Assembly (NCBI GenBank): GCA_013365365.1
Contig: JABVXU010000013.1
Span: forward strand, 248,001 to 312,000
Direction: 5' to 3'
Length of the DNA stretch: 64,000 nucleotides
From: Cruorifilaria tuberocauda
Taxonomy: Eukaryota; Nematoda; Chromadorea; Rhabditida; Onchocercidae
Of this stretch, positions 36,301 to 47,900 are shown piece after piece. The notes beneath the pieces are model-generated. The model worked only from the letters and a program-made list of their open reading frames with translations. It was not told where the DNA came from and searched no databases. A program made the position numbers and the translations under genes. Every line of letters begins with the position of its first letter. Position 1 is the first letter of the stretch.

Positions 36301-37900
36301 GTGCGTTATTGCTAAGAGAAAACTAGATGGCTATTTTTTAGCAAACTAGCAGCTGAAAGTCTATCGGAATCAAAAAGAACTCAATGAATAGAAAAGATCA
36401 CCTTGTTTGCTAGTAAAATTATTCGACTGCACATTCTCCCAGCACTTCAGGAATTTTAATCAAAAAAAAGGAGATGTTACCATATTTTTGCACTTGGAAA
36501 GTAATCGAATAGGTGTATGGTTTTTGACGATCAGGTCGTGCCACAATTTTCCATTCTCCGAAAACCAAATGGTCTGGTAATTGAAATTCTACAGCAATAA
36601 ATCGATTGTTAGAAGTCACTCTGGTTTTATGTACAAGTTCAAAACCATCCGGATTCTAAAATTCCTAAACTTTCCATTCAAAGATTTTTTGCTAATATAT
36701 GCTATTAATACAAAACAAATAGTTCATTTTATGTGAATTAAACTATCCGAAATGATAGTATTATTAAAGCAAGCCTAGCATGTTGCATTTCGATTAAATT
36801 ACTACAGTTAAAAAGCATTTCAATTCATTATACCACGAGTGCAAAATCCACTGATTCATCGTATAACTTTCCGGTTGTAGTAAGTGGCAATGCTCGTACC
36901 TTAACTAAAAAGCAAATTTAAAAAAGTCTGCAGCATTAGCTGTGAGAAATGAAAAATATTCAAAATATATTTCAAAGTATGCTTTCTGAGAAATTCGACA
37001 CTAATAAATTGGCTCATTCCTCATCATCATATTCATATTGTAGTTTCAAATGGAAATTTGTAGATGAGTGCTATTGAATATTAATTAAATAACTATCTGA
37101 AATTCGTTCATTCACATACCAGTGTCAGTTGGTTTATAAACGGTTTTATCGGTCTGCAAATAAATATTCCTTAAGTCAGGTGCACCCGGTATTATTTCCT
37201 CAAACGATTCGCTATCATTCTCAGCTCGAACGACTAATCGGTATGAATTCGACCGTGCTGTTCCACCTGGTACAAAGAATTTCACACGATTCAACGACCC
37301 TGAAACAAACACCAATAACTGAACATCATTTGAATTCACAGATGACCGCTATCATGTTTCATCTATGCTTCAAATATAAAATTATATATGTTGCTTCCGA
37401 AACGAATAATGAAAATGATAAAAGATATGTTCAGGATATTACTTACCAGCAACTTTAGCTTGTAATGTTTGCCGAAAGATTAAGAGAGAAGGATAAAAAG
37501 CATGAATTTCCACGCTAATATCAACGAGATTATTTGCAGAAGTGCTGGCAGTTATCAATATTTCATTGATTGCATTCCATCTCAGTGCTGATTGTGTCAC
37601 AACGAAAGGTTTCCTGCAAAAACACTTCACATTATTGAGAAAGTAGAAATTTCTCGAATTCCGGTAATTTTTTAAAATGAATTCATTGATGAATATTCAC
37701 CTCTTAACAGATATTTGCCTAATTAGATTGTTTAAATTTGCCAATAAGGGATGCAATATATTCTATAAATGATAGAGAGAGAGAGAGAGAGGAATTAAAA
37801 TTTGTTGTTATCAACAAACAATAATTTATTGATAATAATTTACTTACTGCTCAGTGTGATAGAATTTTATCAAAAATAAAATGCAAGTGAGTGAAATCAT
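18362..37900 (-). CDS. Complement C3/C5-like thioester-superfamily protein without the thioester
   Basis: Secreted alpha-2-macroglobulin superfamily protein with C3/C4/C5 architecture. Exons run 37900-37848, 37613-37447, 37299-37120, 36904-36834, 36655-36481, 36178-36100, 35882-35756, 28939-28715, 28460-28278, 27613-27428, 27078-26908, 26709-26584, 26542-26395, 26196-26056, 25791-25569, 25199-24965, 24822-24686, 24517-24394, 24243-24105, 23833-23726, 23628-23410, 23082-23005, 22927-22755, 22583-22503, 22380-22227, 22041-21935, 21629-21483, 21389-21243, 20753-20560, 20375-20285, 19838-19727, 19453-19262, 19129-19007, 18636-18522, 18469-18362. The product is about 1,680 residues (human C3 is 1,663). 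In order it has a signal peptide (MISLTCILFLIKFYHTEQ), macroglobulin domains (IYLQTDKTVYKPTDTG; LLSAVDIRMIEL), an anaphylatoxin-like module near residues 631-677, the block QYFPEVWIFEDYDLG, a TED-like helical region with GYES where GCGEQ is expected (about 1031), a receptor-binding-like domain, CWDGSCSCAEASC, and a C345C/NTR domain. Weak points are the joins at 26542-26584, after 19262, and into the last exon. Confidence 0.85.
23161..23214. repeat. TG-rich microsatellite in an intron of the C3-like gene
   Basis: Imperfect (TG)n tract with interspersed ATG and ACATAT units, located between the exons ending at 23410 and starting at 23082. No coding role. Confidence 0.85.
27202..27223. repeat. 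Perfect 9-bp inverted repeat with 4-base loop
   Basis: AGTGGTGCA, TTTT, TGCACCACT in an intron of the C3-like gene. It forms a short perfect hairpin. It may be chance or a remnant of a small inverted-repeat element. Confidence 0.7.
31094..31330 (-). other. Unassigned 78-codon open frame overlapping the end of the nested RRM gene
   Basis: Begins within the last codons of the nested RRM gene in another frame and reads SLSATEQIPIQQHIINRYLA and CYRHLCVSSCYSSEQYWNND before a stop. Its composition looks coding rather than random AT-rich sequence. It could be an alternative C-terminus of the nested gene, or the true C-terminus if one base is missing near 31330. No acceptor gives the right phase from the preceding exon. 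Confidence 0.3.
31324..34188 (-). CDS. RRM-domain protein nested in the large intron of the C3-like gene
   Basis: Independent gene inside the 6.8 kb intron (28940-35755) of the C3-like gene and on the same strand. The host exons on either side join in phase without it. Exons are 34188-33782, 33288-33189, 32863-32800, 32252-32038 and 31368-31324, all in phase, giving 276 residues. Residues about 1-110 are acidic and Ser/Asn-rich (RNDDDDNNDVKNYINN). A single RRM-like fold follows: LSILATLSSGNFLSGNEITE, then IFSRYGNIKEVKWIQVNDSN, GYIIVFSNETEKEDAIKAHL and FVNNKLAVIGTM. The tail has a Pro/Ser stretch (LSPERPETSPLPD) and ends in Trp. A divergent RRM in a small protein ending in Trp recalls Nup35/Nup53, but this is only a suggestion. 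A splice acceptor (ttcaacag) 46 bases before the ATG suggests a 5' UTR intron or trans-splicing. An alternative end without splicing after 32800 stops at 32705. Confidence 0.6.
37774..37792. repeat. GA microsatellite in intron 1 of the C3-like gene
   Basis: An uninterrupted GA-dinucleotide tract of about nine units, between the signal-peptide exon and the second exon of the C3-like gene. Confidence 0.85.
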
Positions 37901-38112
37901 AATTGTCCTTTTTAGTTCTTCCTTTCTTTCGTGTGACTTGTGATACGCTGAAACTATTAAATGATAGCCGAAATAAATCAGTGTTGCTTGATATTTATTC
38001 GATGGCCAGAAGTGTGCAATATTCCATTTTCCTGAAGATAAAAAAGCATTAACGATTATTGATTAATGCATTCTTTTTTCTTCATAATGATCTGAATTTC
38101 TAACTGATTACA

Positions 38113-38187
38113 GTTAATATAGAATATAGAATAATGATAAATATAGAATAATGATAAAAAGTTAATATAGAATAATGATAAAAAAGG
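38113..38187. repeat. Short AT-rich tandem repeat
   Basis: Three to four diverged copies of a unit close to ATATAGAATAATGATAAA, two of them preceded by AGTTA. Located upstream of the C3-like gene. Confidence 0.8.
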
Positions 38188-39729
38188 TTTAGGAAGAAAT
38201 TTTTGAAATGATTTCATCAAATTAAGAATTAGCGATAAAGAACCATTTTATAAAATATGTATGGTTATGTGCAAAAAAATGAATGGAAATTATTCGATAA
38301 TTAGATAATCAAATTTCCAATAATATAAGAAATTCAAATAAAATATAAAGAATTGATCAGTGAGTAAAATATTCGCCGATCGATTGAAGGTGCACTAAAC
38401 CAGTTCATTCTTGTGTCAATTAAAAAAAAAGACCTTCCAAGAATAGTGTAAGACTTGTATCACTGCATGAATTTTACGATCTTGTTGCAAACCAGACAAA
38501 GTAAATGGAAGCAATGAAAATGTTACACAAATTCAACAATAACTACTTCATTACACCAATTGTAAAGGATTTTGAATCAACCACTTTTTTTGGATTCTTC
38601 AGAATTAGGACTGTACTTTGGAAGTGATCAAATTGAAAATATAGGCAGTTCAAATAAAAGAAACAAATACTCATGTTTTATAAGATCAATCTCAAGCATA
38701 TTAATGATTTGCACACAAAATTAGCTAAATGGCATTTCCACTAAGGTCGCATCTCTCATCGCACATTACACATCAAATCTATCTGATTATTCAAATTGAT
38801 ACAATAAGTCAAAATTAAAGTCATAGTCCATCTTCTGAACAGTCAACTAGCAACCAATGTGCTCCCCTAAGTCTATCTAATCGTGCCTTGAATTTAAATT
38901 TCATTTAAACACTTAAAAAAGCCACCGTGTTCAGAGCTTTTATTCCTAAAATGAAAGCATTGTGGTAGATGTAGCTGAAATGCAATTGTAATCTCCAAAG
39001 CAACATAAAATGATTTCATTGTGAACATGGCAACAATAAATATAAAGATTGCGGAAACGATGATTATAGGTAGCAAAGAGTCATTGAAAAATTTTCGAAA
39101 TTTCCAAAAGTGTCATTTGATAATGTGAAAAAATGCTTAGTTAAAATGAAATGAAAATTAAACTAATATTCCAACTAATATCATACTTTCCGATAAGTTA
39201 TGAATAAGGAATGAACATTACATAACTGCTGAAAATTAATTGGGTCACAAATATAAAGTTCAACGTAACATATCAGAAAATGTTAAATTAATACAATGAG
39301 CATATCAGCCATGTCAGTTTTCTCCAGTCATTTTTATTACACTATAAGAACAAATCAGAGAAGTGATACTGAAGGACAATGAACTAATTGCAAATGAAAT
39401 TAGTGAAGCGGAAATGTCGCAATATTATATTAATCTTCCGAATTATTGCTAAATTGTTTTAATGGATATATAGAATTAATTAAAGATCAGTTTGCTTAAC
39501 AACTGCTAATTTACTGGCAGAAAAAGTTTTTAGATAAATACCGAACTGAGAATTGAATTAAAGTGTAATAATTGGGAGATTAATGACCGAGATTTATTGC
39601 ATTGACTCTTTCAAAGAAAGGAAATTCGCACTAATATTTCCAGTTTATGTTGTTTACATTGGAAGTGAACGGTAACTTAATGGGATCAGAGAGAAGTTTC
39701 ACTGATCAGAGAGATTTAATGGGATTAGA

Positions 39730-39757
39730 AGAGAGAAAAAGAGAGAGAGAGAGAGAA
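39730..39757. repeat. GA microsatellite
   Basis: Purine tract of GA dinucleotides with one A-rich interruption, in the intergenic region. Confidence 0.8.
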
Positions 39758-41051
39758 AGAAAATGAAAGTATTTCACGAAATAAGAAAAGCATTTGCAGA
39801 AAACGAAGAATTACTGATTTTAAAGAGCAGATTAATTTTAAAAATCACTTATTTCAACCATCAACAATTCCTATATCGATTTTTGAAGGAGAAGAAGTTG
39901 TTGAAACTAACTTACGATGATTTATTCATGTAAAAAGGATTACAAATTCTGTCCCACATGAGCAATACACGGCTTATTGTTTAATATATTATCTACAATG
40001 CAAATGTAAAATATTCTTTACTCTTAAATTATCGAAACTTATTAAAGGAATGACTCATTGTGTCAAGAAAAAGTGTAAATTTACACCTATCATAGAATAA
40101 TCATATCACATATATCTTCCATACAGATAGAGTACATTCATCACCAGACCAGAGTGAATAAATATTTCCAATCATCTCGACTACGGTGCTATGTATTTGG
40201 ATTTTCAAAATTTTAACAGGATAGCAAATTGTGCTAACAAGCAGTTCAAAAAAATGATGACTCATAAATGTGACCAAGAAGAGAGAGAGAAAAGTGTTGA
40301 TAGAGATATTTTATATAAATATGAGATAAGTAATTTCATACAATTGTACTACTACTTATAACATTTGTTTATATTTAAACAATTCCTTCTATTCTTTCCA
40401 CTCAAACTTTTCTACGTGAAATTTTTAACAAAAAAAGAGTACGAAGCGAAAAGTGAGGGAGAATATGAACCGAGAAAGTTAGAATCTGCTTAACATTTCA
40501 GTGAATTCTTCACATCATCATTTTGTAGAATTTTTTCCTAGCCTAAATCTGAATCAATTTGCAAGTGTTCTTTAACGATGATGGATTAAGAGTCCCGTTT
40601 CTTTTAGTTTTTTTTCAGATTTATCAACTACTTCCACTCCATTACACAACATTCTAACTCTTTCACTGATTAAACTGTAACTGATCAGGTGATTAGCAAT
40701 TTTCTTAGAATGAATAATTAGAGGATTGGGAGAGCTTACATAGTCGAGTTTTCATTTCGAGTTTACATAGAATATTTTCATTACTTTTAGACTTCATTTC
40801 TTTTATGTGATTCATTGAAGTAATTCACGAGAATACTTCCTAAATTGAATCTGAAAGAACCTGATATTGGAGGAATTAAACACTGCCCAAATCACGCAGC
40901 TGATTGATTAGTAGGATGTATCACGTCGCTTAATTTTCGATTCTTTTGTACAATTTAACAGGACATAATTTGATTAATGATAAAATAGCAATAATAGAAA
41001 AGTTGAAATTGATATAACACTTCGATTATTCATTTGTTTAATTGCAAATAC

Positions 41052-41123
41052 CTGTATTGGCAATCCTAAGAATTACTTATTTGCATGAAAATAGGTAATT
41101 CTTAGGCCATACCAATACAACAG
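41052..41123 (+). ncRNA. Candidate microRNA-like hairpin precursor
   Basis: Imperfect inverted repeat. The arms CCTAAGAATTACTTATTT and AAATAGGTAATTCTTAGG pair over 18 positions with one G-T wobble around a loop of about seven bases (gcatgaa). After a 4/5-base internal loop, TATTGG pairs with CCAATA, and CTG with CAG. The stem is about 27 pairs in 72 bases, the size and shape of a nematode pre-miRNA. I do not recognise the arm sequences as a known miRNA family. Strand is assigned arbitrarily, since the reverse complement folds too. It could also be a short palindromic transposon remnant. Confidence 0.45.
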
Positions 41124-41912
41124 ATATGGAAGAAGTGATGAAAGGAAGCGAAGAATTTATTGGATCCACTCGACAAATTTTTGGATTGCATATTTCATCT
41201 TCCATTTTTATGGCTGTTCCTGATTTTGATGATTAAAAAGCTTGCAGATTCTTTACCAGACCTTTATTTCTCTTTGCTTTCTTATTTTTATTTACTACCA
41301 TTGCCAAACTCGCTGAAGAAATAAAGCAGTAGTGGATAATGAGACCAGCAAAAAAACCCAACAATGTTTTGCATAAATTCAAATATCATAAATACACCAT
41401 TTTAGACTTTAAATAAACCTTGAGACACTTCTGTATTCTCGGTAACGGATAGTTTTTACATCCAAAGTGATCAACATTGTGTAAACGAAGCAATCGCAAA
41501 AGATTTACTATAGAAATTAAAACAATGAATGGTAAGATATATGAAATAGTCTCATGAAAATTTTCTCAGCAGGAAAACTCAAATTTAAGTTAAAATCGGC
41601 CAATAAGTATGAAAAACTTAAATTCATGAATTTCCGCCCTTAATTCTGTGAAATCAGGACTTCTTCCTCATTGCAGTGAGTAAAGGGATTATGGAATCGA
41701 AGCAGAATATTTCTAGAATCTCGACGGAATGATTTTCCAAACGCAAAATAAAGAAATCTAAAAATTTATTGCCAGAAGTATGAAAACAATATGAAATATA
41801 ATCAACATGACTAAAAGAATCACATAAATATTAAATTTCGTATAAAAACAACAATTATCGCAATTTTATCACCTTTCAATCGTCTTCTTCTATTAGGCTC
41901 TTCAATAATATT

Positions 41913-44900
41913 CTAACGCCACGTAGAAAACGATGAACTAGAATGATACGAAGGAAGTCAGTATTTATTAAAAAATTTTACATATCAGAAGACAGATCTC
42001 TCACCTGCAACGAAAGGGACCGCCAAGCTTGTGATTAAAGTACTTGAATGTTTTGCAAATATTCCGGATAACGCCCAGTCTTGTATACAATAGAAAATAT
42101 AATCATCATAATACAGAATGGAGAACCTGTTAGTTATAGACGAATTAAGGCCACCTCCAAAGATTGAGCTTTTTTGAGGTTGTTGAGCTAGAGCACCGAA
42201 GCCACTTCCACCAAATACCGACGACTGCTGTTGTTGGCTTGCAGCCAATGAACCAAATCCAACAGTACTGGTTTTGGCAAAGCTAAAAGCTATCTTTTTT
42301 ACGCGAACCATACATTCACATCATTGAATATCAGTTTCAAAAAATTTTCTGCATATGCTATTTGTCTATACAGGTCTCCTTATTTTTAAAAAGTAGGAAG
42401 CTTCTGTTGCATCACACTGGAGTAACCACAAATCGAGCCTTATACAAATCTTATAGAGCAACTAGTCAAGCTAATTGTCAAATTACTGAATCTTAAGCCG
42501 AAACTACAAAGCTAATACAGAATGAACGATCTACTCCCTGACCATCAAAATATGGCATTATTTAATCGGCTTGTTTAAATTCTTTAGAAATGTATTCAAG
42601 TTTCACATTACGATAAATTTCCTATTTTTTTCTAATGACTTTACAAATTACTCACAGGAATAAAATGAGTAGATTTGGAGCTGTTAGCAAAACAGCAGAT
42701 GATAAAAGTAATACTTAGAAAAATAATGCTTAAAACCTGGAAAATCCAGTAGTTGTAGAAGCAGTATTCTGAGAACGTTGACCAAAAGCTGAAACAAGAG
42801 GTGATGGAGATCCAAATGATGGTTTCGAACCAAATGATGGTGCAGCACCAAACGTGGCACCACCAGCTAAAAACTTTGCAAAGGTAAGTTTAAAAATGCA
42901 TATAAAAATAACATCTTCATACATATGCTACCAATCATTAATCTAATACTTTTTCTAAATTTCAGAAAAATCGAAAATATGAAAAATTGTACAGCTCATT
43001 GACTAACTTCAAAAAAAATATATTACGAAATCCAATGAATTATGTCAGTCCAAACATTGAATATTAATTACAGTTTAGAAAAAACTTCCGATTATTATAT
43101 AGATTGTTATACTTACTCGTTGGTTTTGATCCAAAAAGACTTGAGGAACTGAGTGAACTGGACGATGAACTAAACGAAAAAGCTGACGGTGCTGCACTTG
43201 ACTGTTGTGTTCTGCTGAAGAGTCCACCACTACTAGAAGTTGCTGAACCACGAGAATCAAATACTGAAGAGCTCTTGTTTCCAGTAGCACCAAAGAATGA
43301 AGATGTCTGAGGTTGTGCAGATGGCAAGAATTTGAGTCCAGAACCAAAAACATTTTGGGTCGAATTTGCATTGGATACAGTACTTCCCAAACCACTATAA
43401 AAAGTTTTTTTATTCTAGTATCCTTAATATTTTTTGCAGAAAATAACGATAAAATTTCAAATTATTTGATAAAAGTCACAGGTTAAGAGCAGAGTTTAGA
43501 AATCATTATGGAAATCTTTTTAAAAAACTAACAAGGACAGCGATGATGAGAACAGAGTTGTCGGAGCAGTCGAAGTACCCTCTGCTTCCATCATCCCATC
43601 GTCACTGAAATTCTTATCTTACTCTGCTACAGAAGTTTTATGCCAAACTCCTCAGCACATTTGGCCTAATTCAACAAAAAAAGCACAGTAAATTCTGCTT
43701 GCTCATTATTTCCCTCGCTGCAGTTAGCATTCATTCTTTATGTTTGAATTTTAAATATTATTAAGTGTATAAAAAGAAATATACCCCATAACATCCACAT
43801 CTTTTGACTGCAACTCTACAATTGTTTTATTTGTGGTACCACCATCTACTAAGCCTGAAAAATGATCACGGTAGTAATGAATGACAAGAATATATTTTTC
43901 TATTTCTGGAAACTTCGAGCAAATTGAAAAAAAATCATTTTGATTAATTAAGGTCAGAAAATTTTAAAAGTTGACAGCTTAAGCACCGACAGGTGCAATG
44001 CAATGGTAATGGTTGGAAATATGTAATTTAATTATATGTAAAAAAAATATAACAACAACAGTTTTTAAAAGATACAGTTTAATGCTATTACTAGTAGGCC
44101 ACTGCCAGGAGGTATATAGCACTGCAAATCTTTACAAAGTTTCCTTTTGATAAATACAATCGAGAATGTTTTTTTCTCGATTGCTTTATTCCAATTAAAT
44201 GCAGATAAAAACAACACTAATCAATATGCTGCTTTGAATTCCTTAACTTTAGGAAACGATAACAACCTGAAGCAGATGTTGCCTGCTGATTTCCTGCTGC
44301 TGGTAACTTGAAATTAAATGATACATTCGTTTCGGCTTTAGAAGTCTTCCCTGAGATAGTCGAATCTGTTATTGACATTTCATTGCTCGTCCTTGAGATT
44401 TCGGAGTTTTGCATTGGAGATCTATCCGTTTCAATGACTGTTGTTGAACTTGGAACTGTGGTCACAGAAACATTTGTCAACGATTCTGATGTTGTAGCAG
44501 ATTCAACTGATCCCGAATTAGTTCCGCTGTTCTTAGTTGTAAAAATGTCCTGTGTTGTAGAAGTCTAAAAATTTTAGGTATTTAATTTAAGATTTGAATT
44601 ATAATTCAAATTCATAAATCTCTTGTAGAACACAGTTATATTCATTTCCAAAACCAAGAACTCTATGAGTTATCTCCACCAGTACTAATCTAGGATCCCT
44701 GTTATATTATAAATTTAACTAAATTGAATCAATTAAATCCACCGCAACTATTAAGTTGACACATCGATACCTATATTCTTGCTTATCACACGGAAAAACT
44801 CTGTTTTAAATAATATCAGGTAGAAAGTAAATTATGACTAACGTAATCAGATCTATTGGGTGTAGTATTAGTGCAAGAATCGGTCTTTTGCGAAGAAATG

Positions 44901-47900
44901 TCATTTTTTGCTGTTGATGGAACATCCAAATTTTTAAATGAAAATGTAATATCAGCATTCTGTTTTTGATTCAGCGCTACTGTTTCCAGAACATGTGTGG
45001 ATGATTCTTTCACAGGAAGCTGTTTAATAATTGTGTCTGTGGCAAAAGAGCTTGAAGTGGTTGGTACAGGTGCTCTAGAGCTGCTCAAAGTCATGGAAGA
45101 AAGGGTTGTCGATGGATTAACAGTTGATTCGTCCAGTTTTTGTGCCTGATTGAACTGAAAACGCATTATGAATCTCCAATATTTTATAAATTCCTTATTC
45201 TAGCAATACGAATATATGTGTAATATAATACAAAATCCACTTCCTAGATCCAAACTCGTCTCTGCAAGATAAGCTACTTTTAGCTGAAAAAATACAAACA
45301 CTGACTTAAGAAAGATGATTCTCCAGAACATTATTAAAAACAAGCAAATTATAAGAAACGTACCTGAACTGTTAGAGTTTTAGCAGTCCCACTAGGCATA
45401 AAATTTGGAAGAACAGGATTAGAAGTTTTCATGTCTGTGGGCGATTTCGTCTCTATAAAGATAAGCTATTCTTCAAAGAATAAAAAATATAATTCACCGA
45501 ATTAAACTACGAGTTCCATCCTTTGTGGACTTTAAAATTATATTACTGTACTAGAATTCTTAACCCATAATTAAATAGAGTACAATTACTACCACTGTTT
45601 TAAATGTTTTGTATATATTTTTTTTCTCATAACAAAACTTCAGAAATGAAAATGATAACATCCATTCAGCAAAACATACCTTTAGAGAGCAAATAATCAG
45701 ATGACTGCGTTCCAATATCCACAACGCTGTAATAAAAGAAATACAATTACTTATAGAATTCTAGATTATGATTTTGCAGATTAAGAAACTAATATTTTTT
45801 CAAAACAGAGCAGCTATATCGGTAGTTAAAAGCAATGTTTATTATAAGAAAAATGTAGTGGTTTAGTTACTAATCACCATCTTATTGTTCAGTTTCAAGC
45901 CATTTGACACTTCATTAATCATCTTTTCTTGAAGTTATAAAAGAAAAAAGGTCTCAATTTTTAGAACTAACAGTTTTGCAGGTGTTTTTATTGGCATTAA
46001 TGCAGCTTCAAGCAAACGATTTTCAATATCTGTTAAAGTCGAATTCGATATTCTCTCACCATCTTCATGCGGATACATGTCAAGCAAAACAATTTTTGCT
46101 TCTGATTGCCTCACAGAACCACGCTGGGTTAAAAATCTGAAATTCCATGAATATAGAAAAAGCTGTTCCTTATCATTGTTCAAAGATAGGAATTTACCCG
46201 ATACCATTGAAAAATGAAGTATTAATATTATTTAATACATAAATATATCTCAGTAATTCTGATAAATCGAGGTTTGGGATTTTCCCATAGCAATTTTTAC
46301 TCCTCTAATTTCAAAATAATTATAAAAAATTTCCACATACTTCAACAGTTCTCTTTGCTGTTGAGCTGTTCCTGCTGTCAATTCTTTGCTGTGAGTCTGG
46401 TAATTGAATGATGAATTTGAAATTGATGATCTTGTTGGAGTGAAGAATTTATCCATTCTTTGGTTTTTTTTCAGTGGTCTGAAAAAACAATTACAATGTA
46501 AAGAGGAATAAGCATAAAAGAAGACAAAAAGTAATTAATATTTAACTGATAGTAATTCAAGTGTAAATGATAGATTGGATCAGTATAGTTAAGATTTCGA
46601 AGTAACCGTATATCAAAAGACATAAGAAAAAAATATACCTCATTACAGAAAATGAGAACATTAAGCAATAGAATCAATTTAACTATTTAGGTTTCTAAGA
46701 ACATTTACGTCCTATATTAACCAGAAGCATCAGACAGTACCGCTGTCAGAAGACTGTCTGAAAAAAGCTATGAACTCACTTTAGCCGACTAATCAAACTT
46801 GTAATCCGTTGTTGCAATTCACATAAAGCTTTCCGCCGTGACACCATCCCTTTGCAAATATTCTTGGCAGTCGTGGTAATCTGTTGTTCTTGACCAATAT
46901 CCAAAGTTAAAAGTGATCTCAAATTGCGACAGATGAATTAAAGTTGAATATTTCTGCTAAAACTCTATCAATAATTTCTTTTGCTTGAAAGATTATATAA
47001 TACAAGTTCTTAAATTCAGCTAATTATTAAATATTCAAAGGTGATCGAACTGTAAACATAAAGCTGTAAAAGTCTTACTCAACCTGATTAGTATTCGCCC
47101 ATTAGTTTAAAAAGGAATATATGTAATTTTAAAATTAACCTGTTTTTAGCATTAAATATTGGAATTTCTGTCAATACATCTTCAACGTTCGCAATTTTCT
47201 GTTCCAGTTTTGTCAGAGCTCCAGTTAATTTATCCAAGAGATGCATCTGAAAAGTTGTGAGAAGTAAGCACAGCGCTGTTTCAAATTTTTATCACAAACA
47301 CTAAAAACATCAAGATTCAATATTCGGAATGAATTCTAATTCATTACATCATTGAAATCCAGCATCAATCTACTGCCGAACAGCTCTCTATCAGTACTGT
47401 TTGCAATTCCCAACTGTTCTTCAACTGAACACATAGTTTCCTTCACCTGATTCTCCAAAGCATCAAGCCACGATGCGACAACTGTCCGAACTTTTTCCAG
47501 TTCTGACATTTCATCATCCAGATTTATACCTGAACATAAAGTCTATAAATAAGGCATAAAAATAAAATGATTCCTTTAATTTTGAATTAAATGAACTAAT
47601 GACCTCACACTAACCATTATTCCATTCCATCTGTTTTTCAGCGCTTTTTTTCAGACTCTGAAGCCAATCATTTCGTTCACAAAATTCGAAGAACTGTTTG
47701 TCAAAAATGACAAGTTTTTTTCGAAAGTCTTCCCGTAATTCTGTGATCAAATGTGTCTCTTCCTTCAACTTTTCATGTTGTAAGTGTCCTTGCATTTGCT
47801 GCTGTTGAACTGTTGAATCGTGTACTTTAATATGAGGCAAAAGTTCTTTTGATTTTGGTATTGTTGCCGCCTGTACAGTTTGCGGCGTATTTGTCTGAAA

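Larger units (their letters stand above)
37901..41912. other. Intergenic region upstream of the C3-like gene and downstream of NUP214
   Basis: About 4 kb with no supported protein gene. It should contain the promoter of the C3-like gene (right after 37900) and the 3' end of NUP214. It holds a small tandem repeat (38113-38187), a GA tract (39730-39757) and a long imperfect hairpin (41052-41123). The minus-strand 60-codon frame at 38894-39076 has a hydrophobic N-terminus but no intron-exon context or similarity that I can see. Confidence 0.4.

Noticed and set aside
43075..43395. A second 106-codon minus-strand frame and a 68-codon plus-strand frame
   Set aside because: Both are alternate-frame shadows of the Ser/FG-rich NUP214 exon at 43394-43117.
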